From assembly GCA_964458555.1 (NCBI GenBank), contig CAYWJH010000006.1, positions 9,447-73,446 of the forward strand: DNA of 64,000 nt, given 5' to 3'. Under the pieces are notes generated by a model that searched no databases, had not been told where the DNA came from, and saw nothing but the letters and a program-made list of their open reading frames with translations. The translations under genes and the position numbers were made by a program. This DNA is from SLST01 sp964458555. GTDB taxonomy: Bacteria > Spirochaetota > Spirochaetia > DSM-27196 > SLST01. Shown piece after piece: positions 8,275-16,216 of the stretch (position 1 is its first letter; every line of letters begins with the position of its first letter).

Positions 8275-9278
8275 GCAACCTCACCTTCGAACGGCCGCTT
8301 GCGCTCGATCCTGAAGACGAACGCGTGGTCGCACGGCTTCTTCGCCGGCGTTTCTATCTTCATTGCCTGCTCGTCGTGGTCGAACCACCACCGCAGCTCG
8401 CCATCGGCCCCGAGCATCGTCACCCGCGCGACCTCCTCCGGGTAGAACTTCGCCCACGGGGTCGCGATGGACGCCTCGCGCTCCGGCCACGCGAGGCAGA
8501 TCACGTAGAGCGTGTCGTCGTTCGCGGTGAACCTGAAATCTGCAGGCGTGTAGGCGAGCTTTTCGTCCTCGGTGAAGTAGCCGTTCTTGCTTACGTTGTC
8601 GATGAGGTAGTGAATCACCTCCGCCGAATCCTTGTACGTGTTGTTCCTGAGGTAGCACCACCCCTGTCCGTTGTCGACGGTCGTGTCGGTGATCCACTCC
8701 ATGTGGGTCATGTCGTTGAATCGGCCCAACTCGAGGTCTACCACGCCGCTTCCCGGCGCGAGGTCATGATGCTTGTACGTCACCACGACCTCCTTGCCCC
8801 ATCGCTCGGCGTGATCGTAGTAGTAGGCGAGGAACTCGCGCTTGTAGTGCTCCTGAACGTGAGGAATTCCGAAGTCAAACCACATGAGGTCGGGCCGGTA
8901 GCCGTCGATGACCTCCTTCGTCTTCGCCCACCGCCGGTCGATGAACGCCTTGCTCGGCCGCTCGAGCTGCGTCCAGTCTCGCGGGATATCGTCGAGCGCC
9001 TTGTCCACGTCGTGCGGCTCGCCGACGACGTCGCGCATCGGCCCCATCTTCGACGCGTTCCACGCGTTGGCCGAGCTGTCCCACATGGAAAAGCCGTCGT
9101 GGTGCTCGTGCTGCGGCGTCCCCGGGCGGTACATGTTGTACGGGTACCACGTTCCGTTCGGCCCGCACGCCGGGACCGAGTAGACGCCCCAGTGCGTGTA
9201 GATCCCGAACTTCGCGTCCTGGAACCACTGGGGCAGCGCGTGATTGCGAAGCGATCGCCACGACGGTCGGTAGGGCAT
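8271..9278 (-). CDS. Alpha-L-fucosidase, GH29, shortened
   Basis: GH29 enzyme hydrolysing terminal alpha-L-fucose. Recognisable parts: WFQDAKFGIYTHWGVYSVPA, EHHDGFSMWDS, KEVIDGYRPDLMWFD (last Asp is the expected nucleophile position) and a C-terminal region with FTANDDTLYVICLAWP. The protein has 335 residues; bacterial relatives have about 430-480. The losses are in three places, all keeping frame: after PGTPQHE, after RDVVGE and after VSKNG. The second removes the His-rich strand that normally lines the active site. ATG 9278 has GAGGAGAG upstream. It is followed by the amidohydrolase with ATGA overlap. Either a divergent short GH29 protein or, more likely, a sequence that lost segments; no signal peptide, so cytoplasmic. 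Confidence 0.78.
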   Translation of the reverse strand: MPYRPSWRSLRNHALPQWFQDAKFGIYTHWGVYSVPACGPNGTWYPYNMYRPGTPQHEHHDGFSMWDSSANAWNASKMGPMRDVVGEPHDVDKALDDIPRDWTQLERPSKAFIDRRWAKTKEVIDGYRPDLMWFDFGIPHVQEHYKREFLAYYYDHAERWGKEVVVTYKHHDLAPGSGVVDLELGRFNDMTHMEWITDTTVDNGQGWCYLRNNTYKDSAEVIHYLIDNVSKNGYFTEDEKLAYTPADFRFTANDDTLYVICLAWPEREASIATPWAKFYPEEVARVTMLGADGELRWWFDHDEQAMKIETPAKKPCDHAFVFRIERKRPFEGEVA

Positions 9279-9333
9279 AGTCTCTCCTCTGACCCCATCG
9301 GTCCTCGAAAGGTCTTGCACGACTCCCGCATCG

Positions 9334-9357
9334 ATTGTACTATTGTAACAGTACAAT
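9334..9357. promoter_or_regulatory. 24-bp inverted repeat operator
   Basis: ATTGTACT (9334-9341) and AGTACAAT (9350-9357) are perfect 8-bp inverted arms separated by 8 nt, the size of a dimeric repressor site. It lies between the divergent fucosidase and ABC transporter genes, 16 nt before the ABC start codon, and contains TACAAT, a possible -10 for the ABC operon. No cognate regulator is adjacent. Confidence 0.6.
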
Positions 9358-9373
9358 ATTGCGAGAGGCAGCG

Positions 9374-10258
9374 ATGATCTCCGTCACCAATCTGACACAG
9401 CTATACCGCAACGGGAAGGGCGTCGTCGACCTGACGTTCACGGTCGAAGAGGGCGAGGTCTTCGGATACCTCGGACCGAACGGCGCGGGCAAGACGACCA
9501 CCATCCGGAACCTGCTCGGGTTCATGAACGCGACCGGCGGGAGCGCCACCATTATGGGTAAGGACTGCCGGGCGCGAGCAGCGGAGCTCCAGAACGTCAT
9601 CGGCTATCTCCCCGGCGAGATCGAGTTCTTCGAGAACATGACCGGTATCGAGTTCCTTACGCTGATCGGAGACCTCCGACGGATGAACGCGACGGCGCGG
9701 CGTGACGATCTCATCGACCGGTTCGAGCTCGACCCGTCAGGCCGAATCAAACGAATGTCCAAGGGGATGAAGCAGAAGCTCGCCGTTGTCACCGCCTTCA
9801 TGCACGACCCGCCGGTCTACATCCTCGACGAGCCTACGAGCGGGCTCGACCCATTCATGCAGAACGTCTTCATGAATCTGCTTCGCAGCGAGAAGGAACG
9901 CGATAAGACGGTCCTCATGTCCTCTCACATCTTCGAGGAGGTGCAGCGGATCTGCGATCGGGCCGGCATCATCAAGGAAGGCCGGCTCGTCACCGTGGAG
10001 GACGTCCAATCGCTCAACGAAGCCAGGCAGAAGTCGTACGTCGTGACGCTCGCCGACTCCTCGGACGTCGCGCACCTGCGCGAGGCGAACGTAGACCTTG
10101 AGCCGATCTCCGAGCACCGGGTGGTCGTCACGGTGCGCAACAACTATCGCGACCTCTTCCGGGCGCTCAGCCGCTGCGACGTTCAGGGGCTGGAATCACG
10201 AAGCGAGTCGCTGGAGGACATTTTCATGAAGTACTACGGACAGGAGCGGGACGCATGA
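9374..10258 (+). CDS. ABC-2 type exporter, ATP-binding protein
   Basis: 294-residue ATPase that powers the permease encoded next. Walker A GPNGAGKTT, signature MSKGMKQKLAV, Walker B VYILDEPTSGLDP and the switch His (MSSHIFEEV) are intact. About 80 C-terminal residues form the extra domain typical of drug/antibiotic-type ABC-2 exporters. ATG 9374 follows GAGAGG. The stop overlaps the permease start (ATGA). Substrate is unknown; ATPases of this subfamily often export antimicrobial compounds or lipids. Confidence 0.9.
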   Translation: MISVTNLTQLYRNGKGVVDLTFTVEEGEVFGYLGPNGAGKTTTIRNLLGFMNATGGSATIMGKDCRARAAELQNVIGYLPGEIEFFENMTGIEFLTLIGDLRRMNATARRDDLIDRFELDPSGRIKRMSKGMKQKLAVVTAFMHDPPVYILDEPTSGLDPFMQNVFMNLLRSEKERDKTVLMSSHIFEEVQRICDRAGIIKEGRLVTVEDVQSLNEARQKSYVVTLADSSDVAHLREANVDLEPISEHRVVVTVRNNYRDLFRALSRCDVQGLESRSESLEDIFMKYYGQERDA

Positions 10259-11055
10259 GTTGGACACTCTTTAAGGCCACGCTGAAGGCGAACTGGATCC
10301 TCGGGGTCGTCTTCGTCCTGATCGTGCTCATCTACGTCACCACGTCGGCGAGCATGTTCGATCCGGTGAGCGCGGAGAGTATCCAGGCGATGCTCGACCT
10401 CCTGCCGGAAGGAATGACGCGCGCGATGGGCTTCGCCGGCCTGGGTACCGATCTCACCGCCTACCTCGCCAACTATCTCTACGGCTTCATCATGGTCATC
10501 TTCCCGCTGATCTACAGCGTGGTCGTAGCGAATCGGCTCATCGCGAAACACGTGGATTCGGGCTCCCTGGCCTACCTGCTCACCACGCCGATCACGCGGG
10601 TCCGGATCGCCACGACGCAGGCTGTCTACCTCGCGGTCTCGCTGCTGTTCATCTTCGTCGTCGCCGTCGTCGTCGCGTTCGTAATCGCAGAGTCGATGTT
10701 CGCTTCCATGCTCGACGTGGGACGCTACGTGCGGCTCAACGTTGTCGCCTATCTCGCTCTGCTTGCGGGTGCGGGCGTGAGCTACCTGAGCTCGTGCAGC
10801 TTCAGCGACACGCGTCATTCGCTCGCCTTCGGCGCAGGGATCCCGCTGGTTTTCCTCGTGGCGCGGATGATTTCGAAGATCAGCGACGAGGTCGCGTGGG
10901 CGAGGTATCTCAGCCTCTACTCTTTCATCGACGTCGAGCGGCTGCTCGCCGACCCGGGCTACGCCGTCGCATCCAGCGCGATCCTGTTCGCGGTGAGTCT
11001 TGCTCTCTTTGCGGCGGCCGTGGTCGGCTTCCAGCGCCGCAGCCTCGCGCTGTAG
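10255..11055 (+). CDS. ABC-2 type exporter, permease
   Basis: 266-residue integral membrane protein with about six hydrophobic helices, including NWILGVVFVLIVLIYVTTSA near the N-terminus and ILFAVSLALFAAAVVGF at the C-terminus. The pattern of a large loop after helix 1 (MTRAMGFAGLGTDLTAYLAN) and an ASRLIAKHVDSG-like motif (ANRLIAKHVDSGSLAYLL) is characteristic of ABC-2 exporter permeases. It is translationally coupled to the ATPase gene by ATGA and converges on the URO-D-family gene 16 bp further on. No separate second permease is present, so it probably works as a homodimer. Confidence 0.85.
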   Translation: MSWTLFKATLKANWILGVVFVLIVLIYVTTSASMFDPVSAESIQAMLDLLPEGMTRAMGFAGLGTDLTAYLANYLYGFIMVIFPLIYSVVVANRLIAKHVDSGSLAYLLTTPITRVRIATTQAVYLAVSLLFIFVVAVVVAFVIAESMFASMLDVGRYVRLNVVAYLALLAGAGVSYLSSCSFSDTRHSLAFGAGIPLVFLVARMISKISDEVAWARYLSLYSFIDVERLLADPGYAVASSAILFAVSLALFAAAVVGFQRRSLAL

Positions 11056-11071
11056 GCCGCGCGCCGCCGCT

Positions 11072-11966
11072 TCACGCGCGGGCCGCGTTGTACGCGTCGA
11101 CGAGCTTCCCNNNNNNNNNNNNNNNNNNNNNNNNNNNNNNNNNNNNNNNNNNNNNNNNNNNNNNNNNNNNNNNNNNNNNNNNNNNNNNNNNNNNNNNNNN
11201 NNNNNNNNNNCTTCCCTGCCGCGTGCAGTCGCTCCGAGCGCTCCTGGTACGCCGGCAGTACGTAGCGCTCGAAGAGCTCCGGCGAAAGCGTGCCGGCGTG
11301 CACGTTGTCGCCAAAGTTGACGATGTGCACCGGCGAGTCGGCGATCGCGTCGATCATACGCAGATGGTTCTCGTGGAGGGTGCGGAAGTACCGATCGGCG
11401 GCCTCCGGCTCGTCGTAGACCAGAAACACGCCGTTCTCAACGCCCATGAGATCTATGTAGAGGTGCTGTACGTTCACGCGGGGCATGAAGATGGTGGGGG
11501 CGCCCAGACCCTCCCACTCGGCGTGGACCTCGTCGAACGCCTCGCGGTTGAAGCGCCACTCGGTGTGCTCGTCGATCCAGCCCACCACGCGCAGGTCCTC
11601 GACGGAGGTCACCGGCCAGCTGTCGCGCATGGGCGCCCAGCTCGACGGCGTGGCGTGGTGGCGCTCGCTGATCGAGCCAACGGGAGTGGTGGTGCGGATC
11701 TCCCACTCGGTCTGTGAGAGCTCGACGCGGCTCTGCTCGATCCGCGGATCGGGCACCGACTCGAAGCATCGGTTGAACCAGTATATCCGGGCGGAGCAGC
11801 CGAGCTTCCGGTAGATCTCCGGTCGGGACAAACCTTCGAGCTCCGCGGGAAACGGCTCGCCCGCAAAGCGCTTGTCGTCGTACCAGCACTCGATCCGCGG
11901 CTGCCAGATGATCCGGCCGCCGGCCTTCCCGAACGCGACGTCGTGATGAAGCTGCTCGAAGTCCAT
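11072..11966 (-). CDS. Uroporphyrinogen decarboxylase (URO-D) family protein, incomplete (contains gap)
   Basis: TIM-barrel URO-D superfamily protein of the type found in catabolic clusters rather than haem synthesis. Visible features: IIWQPRIECWYDDKR near the N-terminus, EWEGLGAPTIFMPRVNVQHL and SPVHIVNFGDNVHAG, and LFERYVLPAYQERSERLHAAGK before the gap. After the 100-N gap only GKLVDAYNAARA and TGA remain. About 100 residues of the barrel, including its second half, are missing. ATG 11966 follows GGAG by 6-7 nt and is preferred over ATG 11978. Substrate unknown; some relatives are corrinoid methyltransferases. Confidence 0.7.
11111..11210. other. Assembly gap (100 N)
   Basis: Exactly 100 N inside the URO-D-family gene. 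The left flank ends with CTTCCC and the right flank begins with CTTCCC, a 6-bp shared end. About 300 nt of coding sequence are expected here from the family, more than the N count. Confidence 0.98.
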
Positions 11967-12045
11967 CGGCGCCTCCATCGTACGATTATGGCACCCGGCG
12001 GAGCCGGTTGCAATTCGTAGCGCCGAGCGCCCACACCTCCGGCCT

Positions 12046-12110
12046 TCAGATGCTTCCCATGGGCAGGTCGAGGTGGTCGGTGTCGTTGAACCGCGCTGGA
12101 TGACGGGAAG
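12046..12110 (-). pseudogene. Possible gene tail upstream of the URO-D gene
   Basis: In the 235-bp spacer between the URO-D start and the stress-protein start, the minus strand reads RFNDTDHLDLPMGSI then TGA at 12046-12048. It looks like a genuine protein C-terminus, but no body follows before the next gene. It could be the end of an upstream operon gene lost from the assembly. No family identified. The rest of the spacer shows nothing else. Confidence 0.2.
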
Positions 12111-12201
12111 GTGCTCGGGGCCGGAGCGCCCTCAGGACCGCGTTGACCAAGACGCCGTCTGTCGGCACACTGCGGAGGAATCCGCCCGGCGAGGAGACGT
12201 G

Positions 12202-13113
12202 ATGTTCGCGACAGCGCTACTGCCGGTTACGCTGCACGAGTCGACCGGTCGACTCGGCGCCATGCTCGCCTTTCTTCGCAAGTTCGATACCGACCGGGTC
12301 GTGCTCCTTCACGTGAGCACCGGCGTTCCGGCGAGGTCGACGGAGGCGGCGATGGAGGACCTGCGTGATCGCGCGGTCGACGCCGCCCGCGAGGCAATCG
12401 GCGAGGCGGATGGATCGTCGGCCTTCGAGCCGCGGCCATTCACGCCGCACTCGGAGGCGGAATCGTCCGATTCGGCGATCGGCGTCGAGGTGCTCGTGAA
12501 GAGCGGCTCGCCTGCGCTCGAGATCACGCGGACCGCCTGGGAGATCGGCGCGGCCTTCATCTACGTCCCGTACAAGCGCAAGAGCTGGATCCAGCAGACG
12601 CTCGTTGGCAGCACCACCAAGGACGTGATCAGGCTGACGAGCCTTCCCGTCTTCGTCTTCAGACAACGGCTGGTGGGCTCGCCGGACGATCCGCTTTGCA
12701 TCCTCTACCCGACGGCGTTTGGCGATACCGACCGCGAGGCCATCCCGTACCTCGAGTATCCGGGGCTCGCCGCCCAGCGGCTCGTCCTGCTGCACGTCCG
12801 CGAGCGTGCGCCGGATCCAACTACCGAGCGACGCCGGCGCGAGGCGTGCGATGCGAACCTCGACCGGCTCTCGGGCGAAGTCGTGGCGAATTACGCGGAG
12901 GTCTCCACCCTGCAGATCGTGGGGAATCCGCGGCGTGCGATCCCCCGCGTCGCGCGCAGAGAGGGTGCGGGCCTGCTGGTCATCGGGAAATCGGATCGTC
13001 CCGGCGGCCTGAGCGCCGTTATGGGATCTGTGGCCGGTGAGCTCGCCAAGAGCGCGCCATGCTCGGTGTTCATCGTCAGTCGGGCCGGCATCGCCGAAGG
13101 AGCGCGCCGATGA
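12202..13113 (+). CDS. Tandem universal stress protein (UspA x2)
   Basis: 303-residue cytoplasmic protein with two UspA folds, residues ~1-155 and ~160-300. The second ends with a typical nucleotide-binding segment (LLVIGKSDRPGG followed by MGSVAGELAKSAPCSVFIVS). The first has a related YKRKSWIQQTLVGSTTKDVI segment. ATG 12202 follows GAGGAG by 6 nt; the open frame extends further upstream without a ribosome site. Its TGA overlaps the ATG of the BCCT transporter (ATGA), so the two are co-translated; Usp domains coupled to transporters commonly act as regulators of uptake under salt or energy stress. Confidence 0.85.
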   Translation: MFATALLPVTLHESTGRLGAMLAFLRKFDTDRVVLLHVSTGVPARSTEAAMEDLRDRAVDAAREAIGEADGSSAFEPRPFTPHSEAESSDSAIGVEVLVKSGSPALEITRTAWEIGAAFIYVPYKRKSWIQQTLVGSTTKDVIRLTSLPVFVFRQRLVGSPDDPLCILYPTAFGDTDREAIPYLEYPGLAAQRLVLLHVRERAPDPTTERRRREACDANLDRLSGEVVANYAEVSTLQIVGNPRRAIPRVARREGAGLLVIGKSDRPGGLSAVMGSVAGELAKSAPCSVFIVSRAGIAEGARR

Positions 13114-14636
13114 TTCGCCGCAACGCTGTCTTCTTCGTCGCGATCGTGATCGTTGTCGCGATGGTCGCGCTGGGCATCCTCGCGCCCGATGGGCTCGACC
13201 GGGTCACCGGCGTTGTGCACACGTACATCATCGACCACTTCGGCTGGGGATACCTGCTCGCCACGTTCTTCTTCCTCGCCTTCTCGCTCTACGTCGCGTT
13301 CAGCCGGTACGGGCGGATCAAGCTGGGCGCCGACGAAGAGAAGCCGCAGTACAGCTACTTCGCGTGGTTCAGCATGCTCTTTGCCGCCGGTATGGGGATA
13401 GGGCTCATCTTCTGGAGCGTCGCAGAGCCGATGGGCCACTACCTCAACCCGCCGGAGCACATCGCGTCGGGGTCGGGCGACGCGGCCGCGTTCGCCATGC
13501 GGTACAGCTTCTTCCACTGGGGCATCCATCCGTGGGCCATCTACATCGTCATGAGCCTGACGATCGCGTATTTCTCGTTCCGGCGTGGCATGCCGCCGCT
13601 GATCTCGAGCGCGTTCTACCCGCTCGTGGGCGACCGGATCTACGGCGTCGTGGGGAAGGCGATCGATATCCTGGCCGTCTTCGCGACGGTGTTCGGCGTG
13701 GCCACGAGCCTTGGCCTGGGCGCGTTGCAGATCACCGGGGGCGTGGCGACGGTGGTGCCCATTCCGCAGGGTACGACGACGACGCTCATCGTGATCGTGG
13801 CGGTGACGGTGCTCTACATGATCTCGAGCGCGACCGGGCTGGACAAGGGCGTGCAGATCCTCAGTCGCACGAACGTGATCGTCGCGCTCCTGCTGCTGGG
13901 CTTCATGCTCGTCGCCGGCCCGACGGCGTACATCCTCGATATCTTCGCGACGACGCTGGGCGATTACCTCAGCGGTCTGGTGACGATGAGTCTCAGCACC
14001 AACCCCTTCGAAGGGTACGAGTGGACGAAGTCGTGGACGCTCTTCTACTGGGCGTGGTGGATCTCGTGGTCACCGTTCGTGGGACTGTTCGTCGCGAGCA
14101 TCTCGCGTGGCCGCACGATTCGCGAGTTCGTCCTCGGGGCGCTCATCGTGCCGGCGCTGCTGACCTTTCTCTGGTTCGCTGTCTTTGGCGGGGCAGGCTT
14201 CGCGCTCGAGCTGAGAGACGGGATCGATTTCGCCGCGTCCGCAGCGGAGAACGTGTCCGGAGCTCTGTTCGAGCTGCTCGGCTACTACCCGCTCTCGGGC
14301 GTGCTCACCGTCATCGCGGTGCTCCTGCTCACCGTCTTCTTCGTGACCTCTGCGGATTCTGCGACGTTCGTGCTCGCGATGATGAGCTCCGACGGCAACC
14401 TCAACCCGCCTCTGGCGAAGAAGATCGCGTGGGGCGTGATCCAGTCGACCGCGGCCGCCGTACTCCTCCTCTCCGGGGGGCTCGAGGCGCTGCAGCGCAT
14501 GGCGATCGTCGCGGCGCTCCCGTTCACGCTCGTCATGGTGCTCATGGTTCGCGGACTCCTGAAGGCGATGCGCTACGAGGTGCGTCACGAATGGGCCGAT
14601 CGTCGCTCCCGCCGCACGAGCGATCGGTCCGCCTGA
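13110..14636 (+). CDS. BCCT-family betaine/choline/carnitine transporter
   Basis: 508-residue sodium- or proton-coupled transporter for osmolytes such as glycine betaine. Twelve hydrophobic segments are evident. The glycine-rich motif AAGMGIGLIFWSVAEPMGHY and the BCCT signature (TLFYWAWWISWSPFVGLFVA then SRGRTIREF) are both intact. There is no long cytoplasmic C-terminal osmosensor tail like that of BetP; the protein ends shortly after TM12. ATG 13110 overlaps the stop of the stress-protein gene. The Trp box residues fit a quaternary-amine substrate, but the exact osmolyte is not predictable. This suggests a saline or fluctuating-osmolarity habitat. Confidence 0.93.
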   Translation: MIRRNAVFFVAIVIVVAMVALGILAPDGLDRVTGVVHTYIIDHFGWGYLLATFFFLAFSLYVAFSRYGRIKLGADEEKPQYSYFAWFSMLFAAGMGIGLIFWSVAEPMGHYLNPPEHIASGSGDAAAFAMRYSFFHWGIHPWAIYIVMSLTIAYFSFRRGMPPLISSAFYPLVGDRIYGVVGKAIDILAVFATVFGVATSLGLGALQITGGVATVVPIPQGTTTTLIVIVAVTVLYMISSATGLDKGVQILSRTNVIVALLLLGFMLVAGPTAYILDIFATTLGDYLSGLVTMSLSTNPFEGYEWTKSWTLFYWAWWISWSPFVGLFVASISRGRTIREFVLGALIVPALLTFLWFAVFGGAGFALELRDGIDFAASAAENVSGALFELLGYYPLSGVLTVIAVLLLTVFFVTSADSATFVLAMMSSDGNLNPPLAKKIAWGVIQSTAAAVLLLSGGLEALQRMAIVAALPFTLVMVLMVRGLLKAMRYEVRHEWADRRSRRTSDRSA

Positions 14637-14656
14637 AGAGGCCCCGACATTCGGCG

Positions 14657-14685
14657 TTGACTCGGCGCCCCGCCCACACGACAAT
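14657..14685 (+). promoter_or_regulatory. Promoter of the class III cyclase gene
   Basis: TTGACT at 14657-14662, a 17-nt spacer and GACAAT at 14680-14685. The ATG at 14697 is only 11 nt beyond the -10, giving a leader of about 5 nt with no Shine-Dalgarno sequence. Confidence 0.5.
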
Positions 14686-14696
14686 GAACGTCAGCA

Positions 14697-16205
14697 ATGG
14701 AAGAACGTATCGTAAAGGCGGTTCGCGCCGAAGGGCTGGGGGCGCGGCTCAAGGACGTCCTGATCGCGTGCTACGACAGGATCATCGCCGGCGAGATTAC
14801 CAGCGTCGCCGAGCTCCTCGACGAGCTCGAAGAGCTCGGATGGGACCCTCGGCTCGAGCGTATCGTCAGGCGAGGCTATCGCCTCATCCGCGAGCTCCAC
14901 TGGGGCATCTTCAGACATCTCGATGCGAAGCTCCATCCGGAGCTGTGGCACGCGCTCACGGTGAGCAACCCCACGATGCGCGACGTGGCCGACCTCAAGC
15001 GCAACGTCGTCGTTCCCAACGTGTACTGCTCCATCCTCGACGTCCACGACTACACGGCGTTCTGTCAGAAGAATCGGTACAACGTCTCGATGATCCGAAT
15101 GCTCGACGATCTGATGCAGAAGGACCTCCGGAAGGTCGCCGACGAGCACCGCTGTCTCGCGACGCGATCGGCCGGCGACACGATCATCGTCATCGGATCG
15201 TCTCCGATCGACATGATTCGCGCGTGCCTGGGGATCATCGCGACGTTCTCGCGCAGGAGAGTCGTGCAGGCGGCGATGGAGTTCGAGAGCCGCAAGGGTA
15301 AGTCGGTCGCGATGCAGGACTTTCGTGTCTCGGCGGGCATCGCGGGAGGTCAGCACTACAATTCGTTGATCGTCACGCAGGACGGCGATGTCTCGGGCAG
15401 CGTTGTGAACACCGCCGCGCGCCTGCAGGCGTTTGCCGGCGCGGTTGCGCCCGACCGCTCGAAGGTGATGATGACGTCCCACGTCCACGTGGGCTACGAG
15501 AAGGAAGTAGCGTACTCGGACGAAGCTTCGGATGGTCTCGTGTTCTTCGACTGCGGGCGCGTCTCGTTCAAAGGAGTCGGCGTGGGCGTCTTCGAGCTGC
15601 TCTTCGCCGAGCGCGAGATCAAGAAGGTGAGGTACCAGCAGGAGTACACGAACGTAGCGGAGACCGCCGAGCGCGGACAGTGGAGCGATCGCCTCATCCC
15701 CGACCTGACGCGTCTCGTCGCGAAGGTTCTGCGCACGAATCCGATCTCCCGGGTCGAGGTGATCGAGGAGGGGATGCGGCGGAGGGTGTCCAGCGCGCAC
15801 GTGGTCGAGCTCTGCGAGGAGGCGATCGGGCTCTACGAGTCGGCACAGGATCACCGTGAGGTGAGCGCCCGGCTCCAGGAGATCGGACTCATTCTCGAGC
15901 GGGCGAACGGGTTTGATCCGCTCGTGCTCGTTCATTTCCGGCAGATCGTCGCGGCGTACGACGAGCTCGTGAGGGAGTTCGAGCGCGTGCAGTACGAGAG
16001 GGTCATCGAAAACCAGACCGGTCTCTTCTCGGCAAAGGAGCGCTCGCTCATCGACCACGCCCAGAGGCTTGAGCGCATACGCGACACGCTGCTCGAACGC
16101 GGCAAGAAGGACAACAACATTTACTCGAGCGCGATGCTGTGGAACAAGATCGTCCACGACTTCGACGACGGGCTCGAGTTCGGGGTGTACAGCGGGAAAC
16201 GGTAG
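14697..16205 (+). CDS. Class III adenylate/guanylate cyclase
   Basis: 502-residue soluble protein with a class III nucleotide cyclase domain at residues ~105-300. The metal-binding Asp residues are present (D115 in ILDVHDYTAF and D161 in AGDTIIVIG), as are the transition-state Asn/Arg pair in SGSVVNTAARL (N238, R242) and the DGDVSG segment. The domain should therefore be catalytic, making cAMP or cGMP. The N-terminal ~100 residues and C-terminal ~200 residues are helical, unrecognised regulatory regions. No membrane helix is present. Start ATG 14697 fits the promoter and domain; no ribosome site is seen. It follows the BCCT gene by 60 bp but has its own promoter. Spirochaetes typically carry many such cyclases. 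Confidence 0.82.
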   Translation: MEERIVKAVRAEGLGARLKDVLIACYDRIIAGEITSVAELLDELEELGWDPRLERIVRRGYRLIRELHWGIFRHLDAKLHPELWHALTVSNPTMRDVADLKRNVVVPNVYCSILDVHDYTAFCQKNRYNVSMIRMLDDLMQKDLRKVADEHRCLATRSAGDTIIVIGSSPIDMIRACLGIIATFSRRRVVQAAMEFESRKGKSVAMQDFRVSAGIAGGQHYNSLIVTQDGDVSGSVVNTAARLQAFAGAVAPDRSKVMMTSHVHVGYEKEVAYSDEASDGLVFFDCGRVSFKGVGVGVFELLFAEREIKKVRYQQEYTNVAETAERGQWSDRLIPDLTRLVAKVLRTNPISRVEVIEEGMRRRVSSAHVVELCEEAIGLYESAQDHREVSARLQEIGLILERANGFDPLVLVHFRQIVAAYDELVREFERVQYERVIENQTGLFSAKERSLIDHAQRLERIRDTLLERGKKDNNIYSSAMLWNKIVHDFDDGLEFGVYSGKR

Positions 16206-16216
16206 CGACTCGGCGG

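Noticed and set aside
11057..11090. GC-rich hairpin after the ABC permease as a terminator
   Set aside because: The arms GGCCGCGCG and CGCGCGGGCC pair imperfectly and no T-tract follows.
13037..15301. 754-residue plus-strand open frame across the BCCT and cyclase genes
   Set aside because: Arg/Pro-rich out-of-frame translation of two well-identified genes; no start context.
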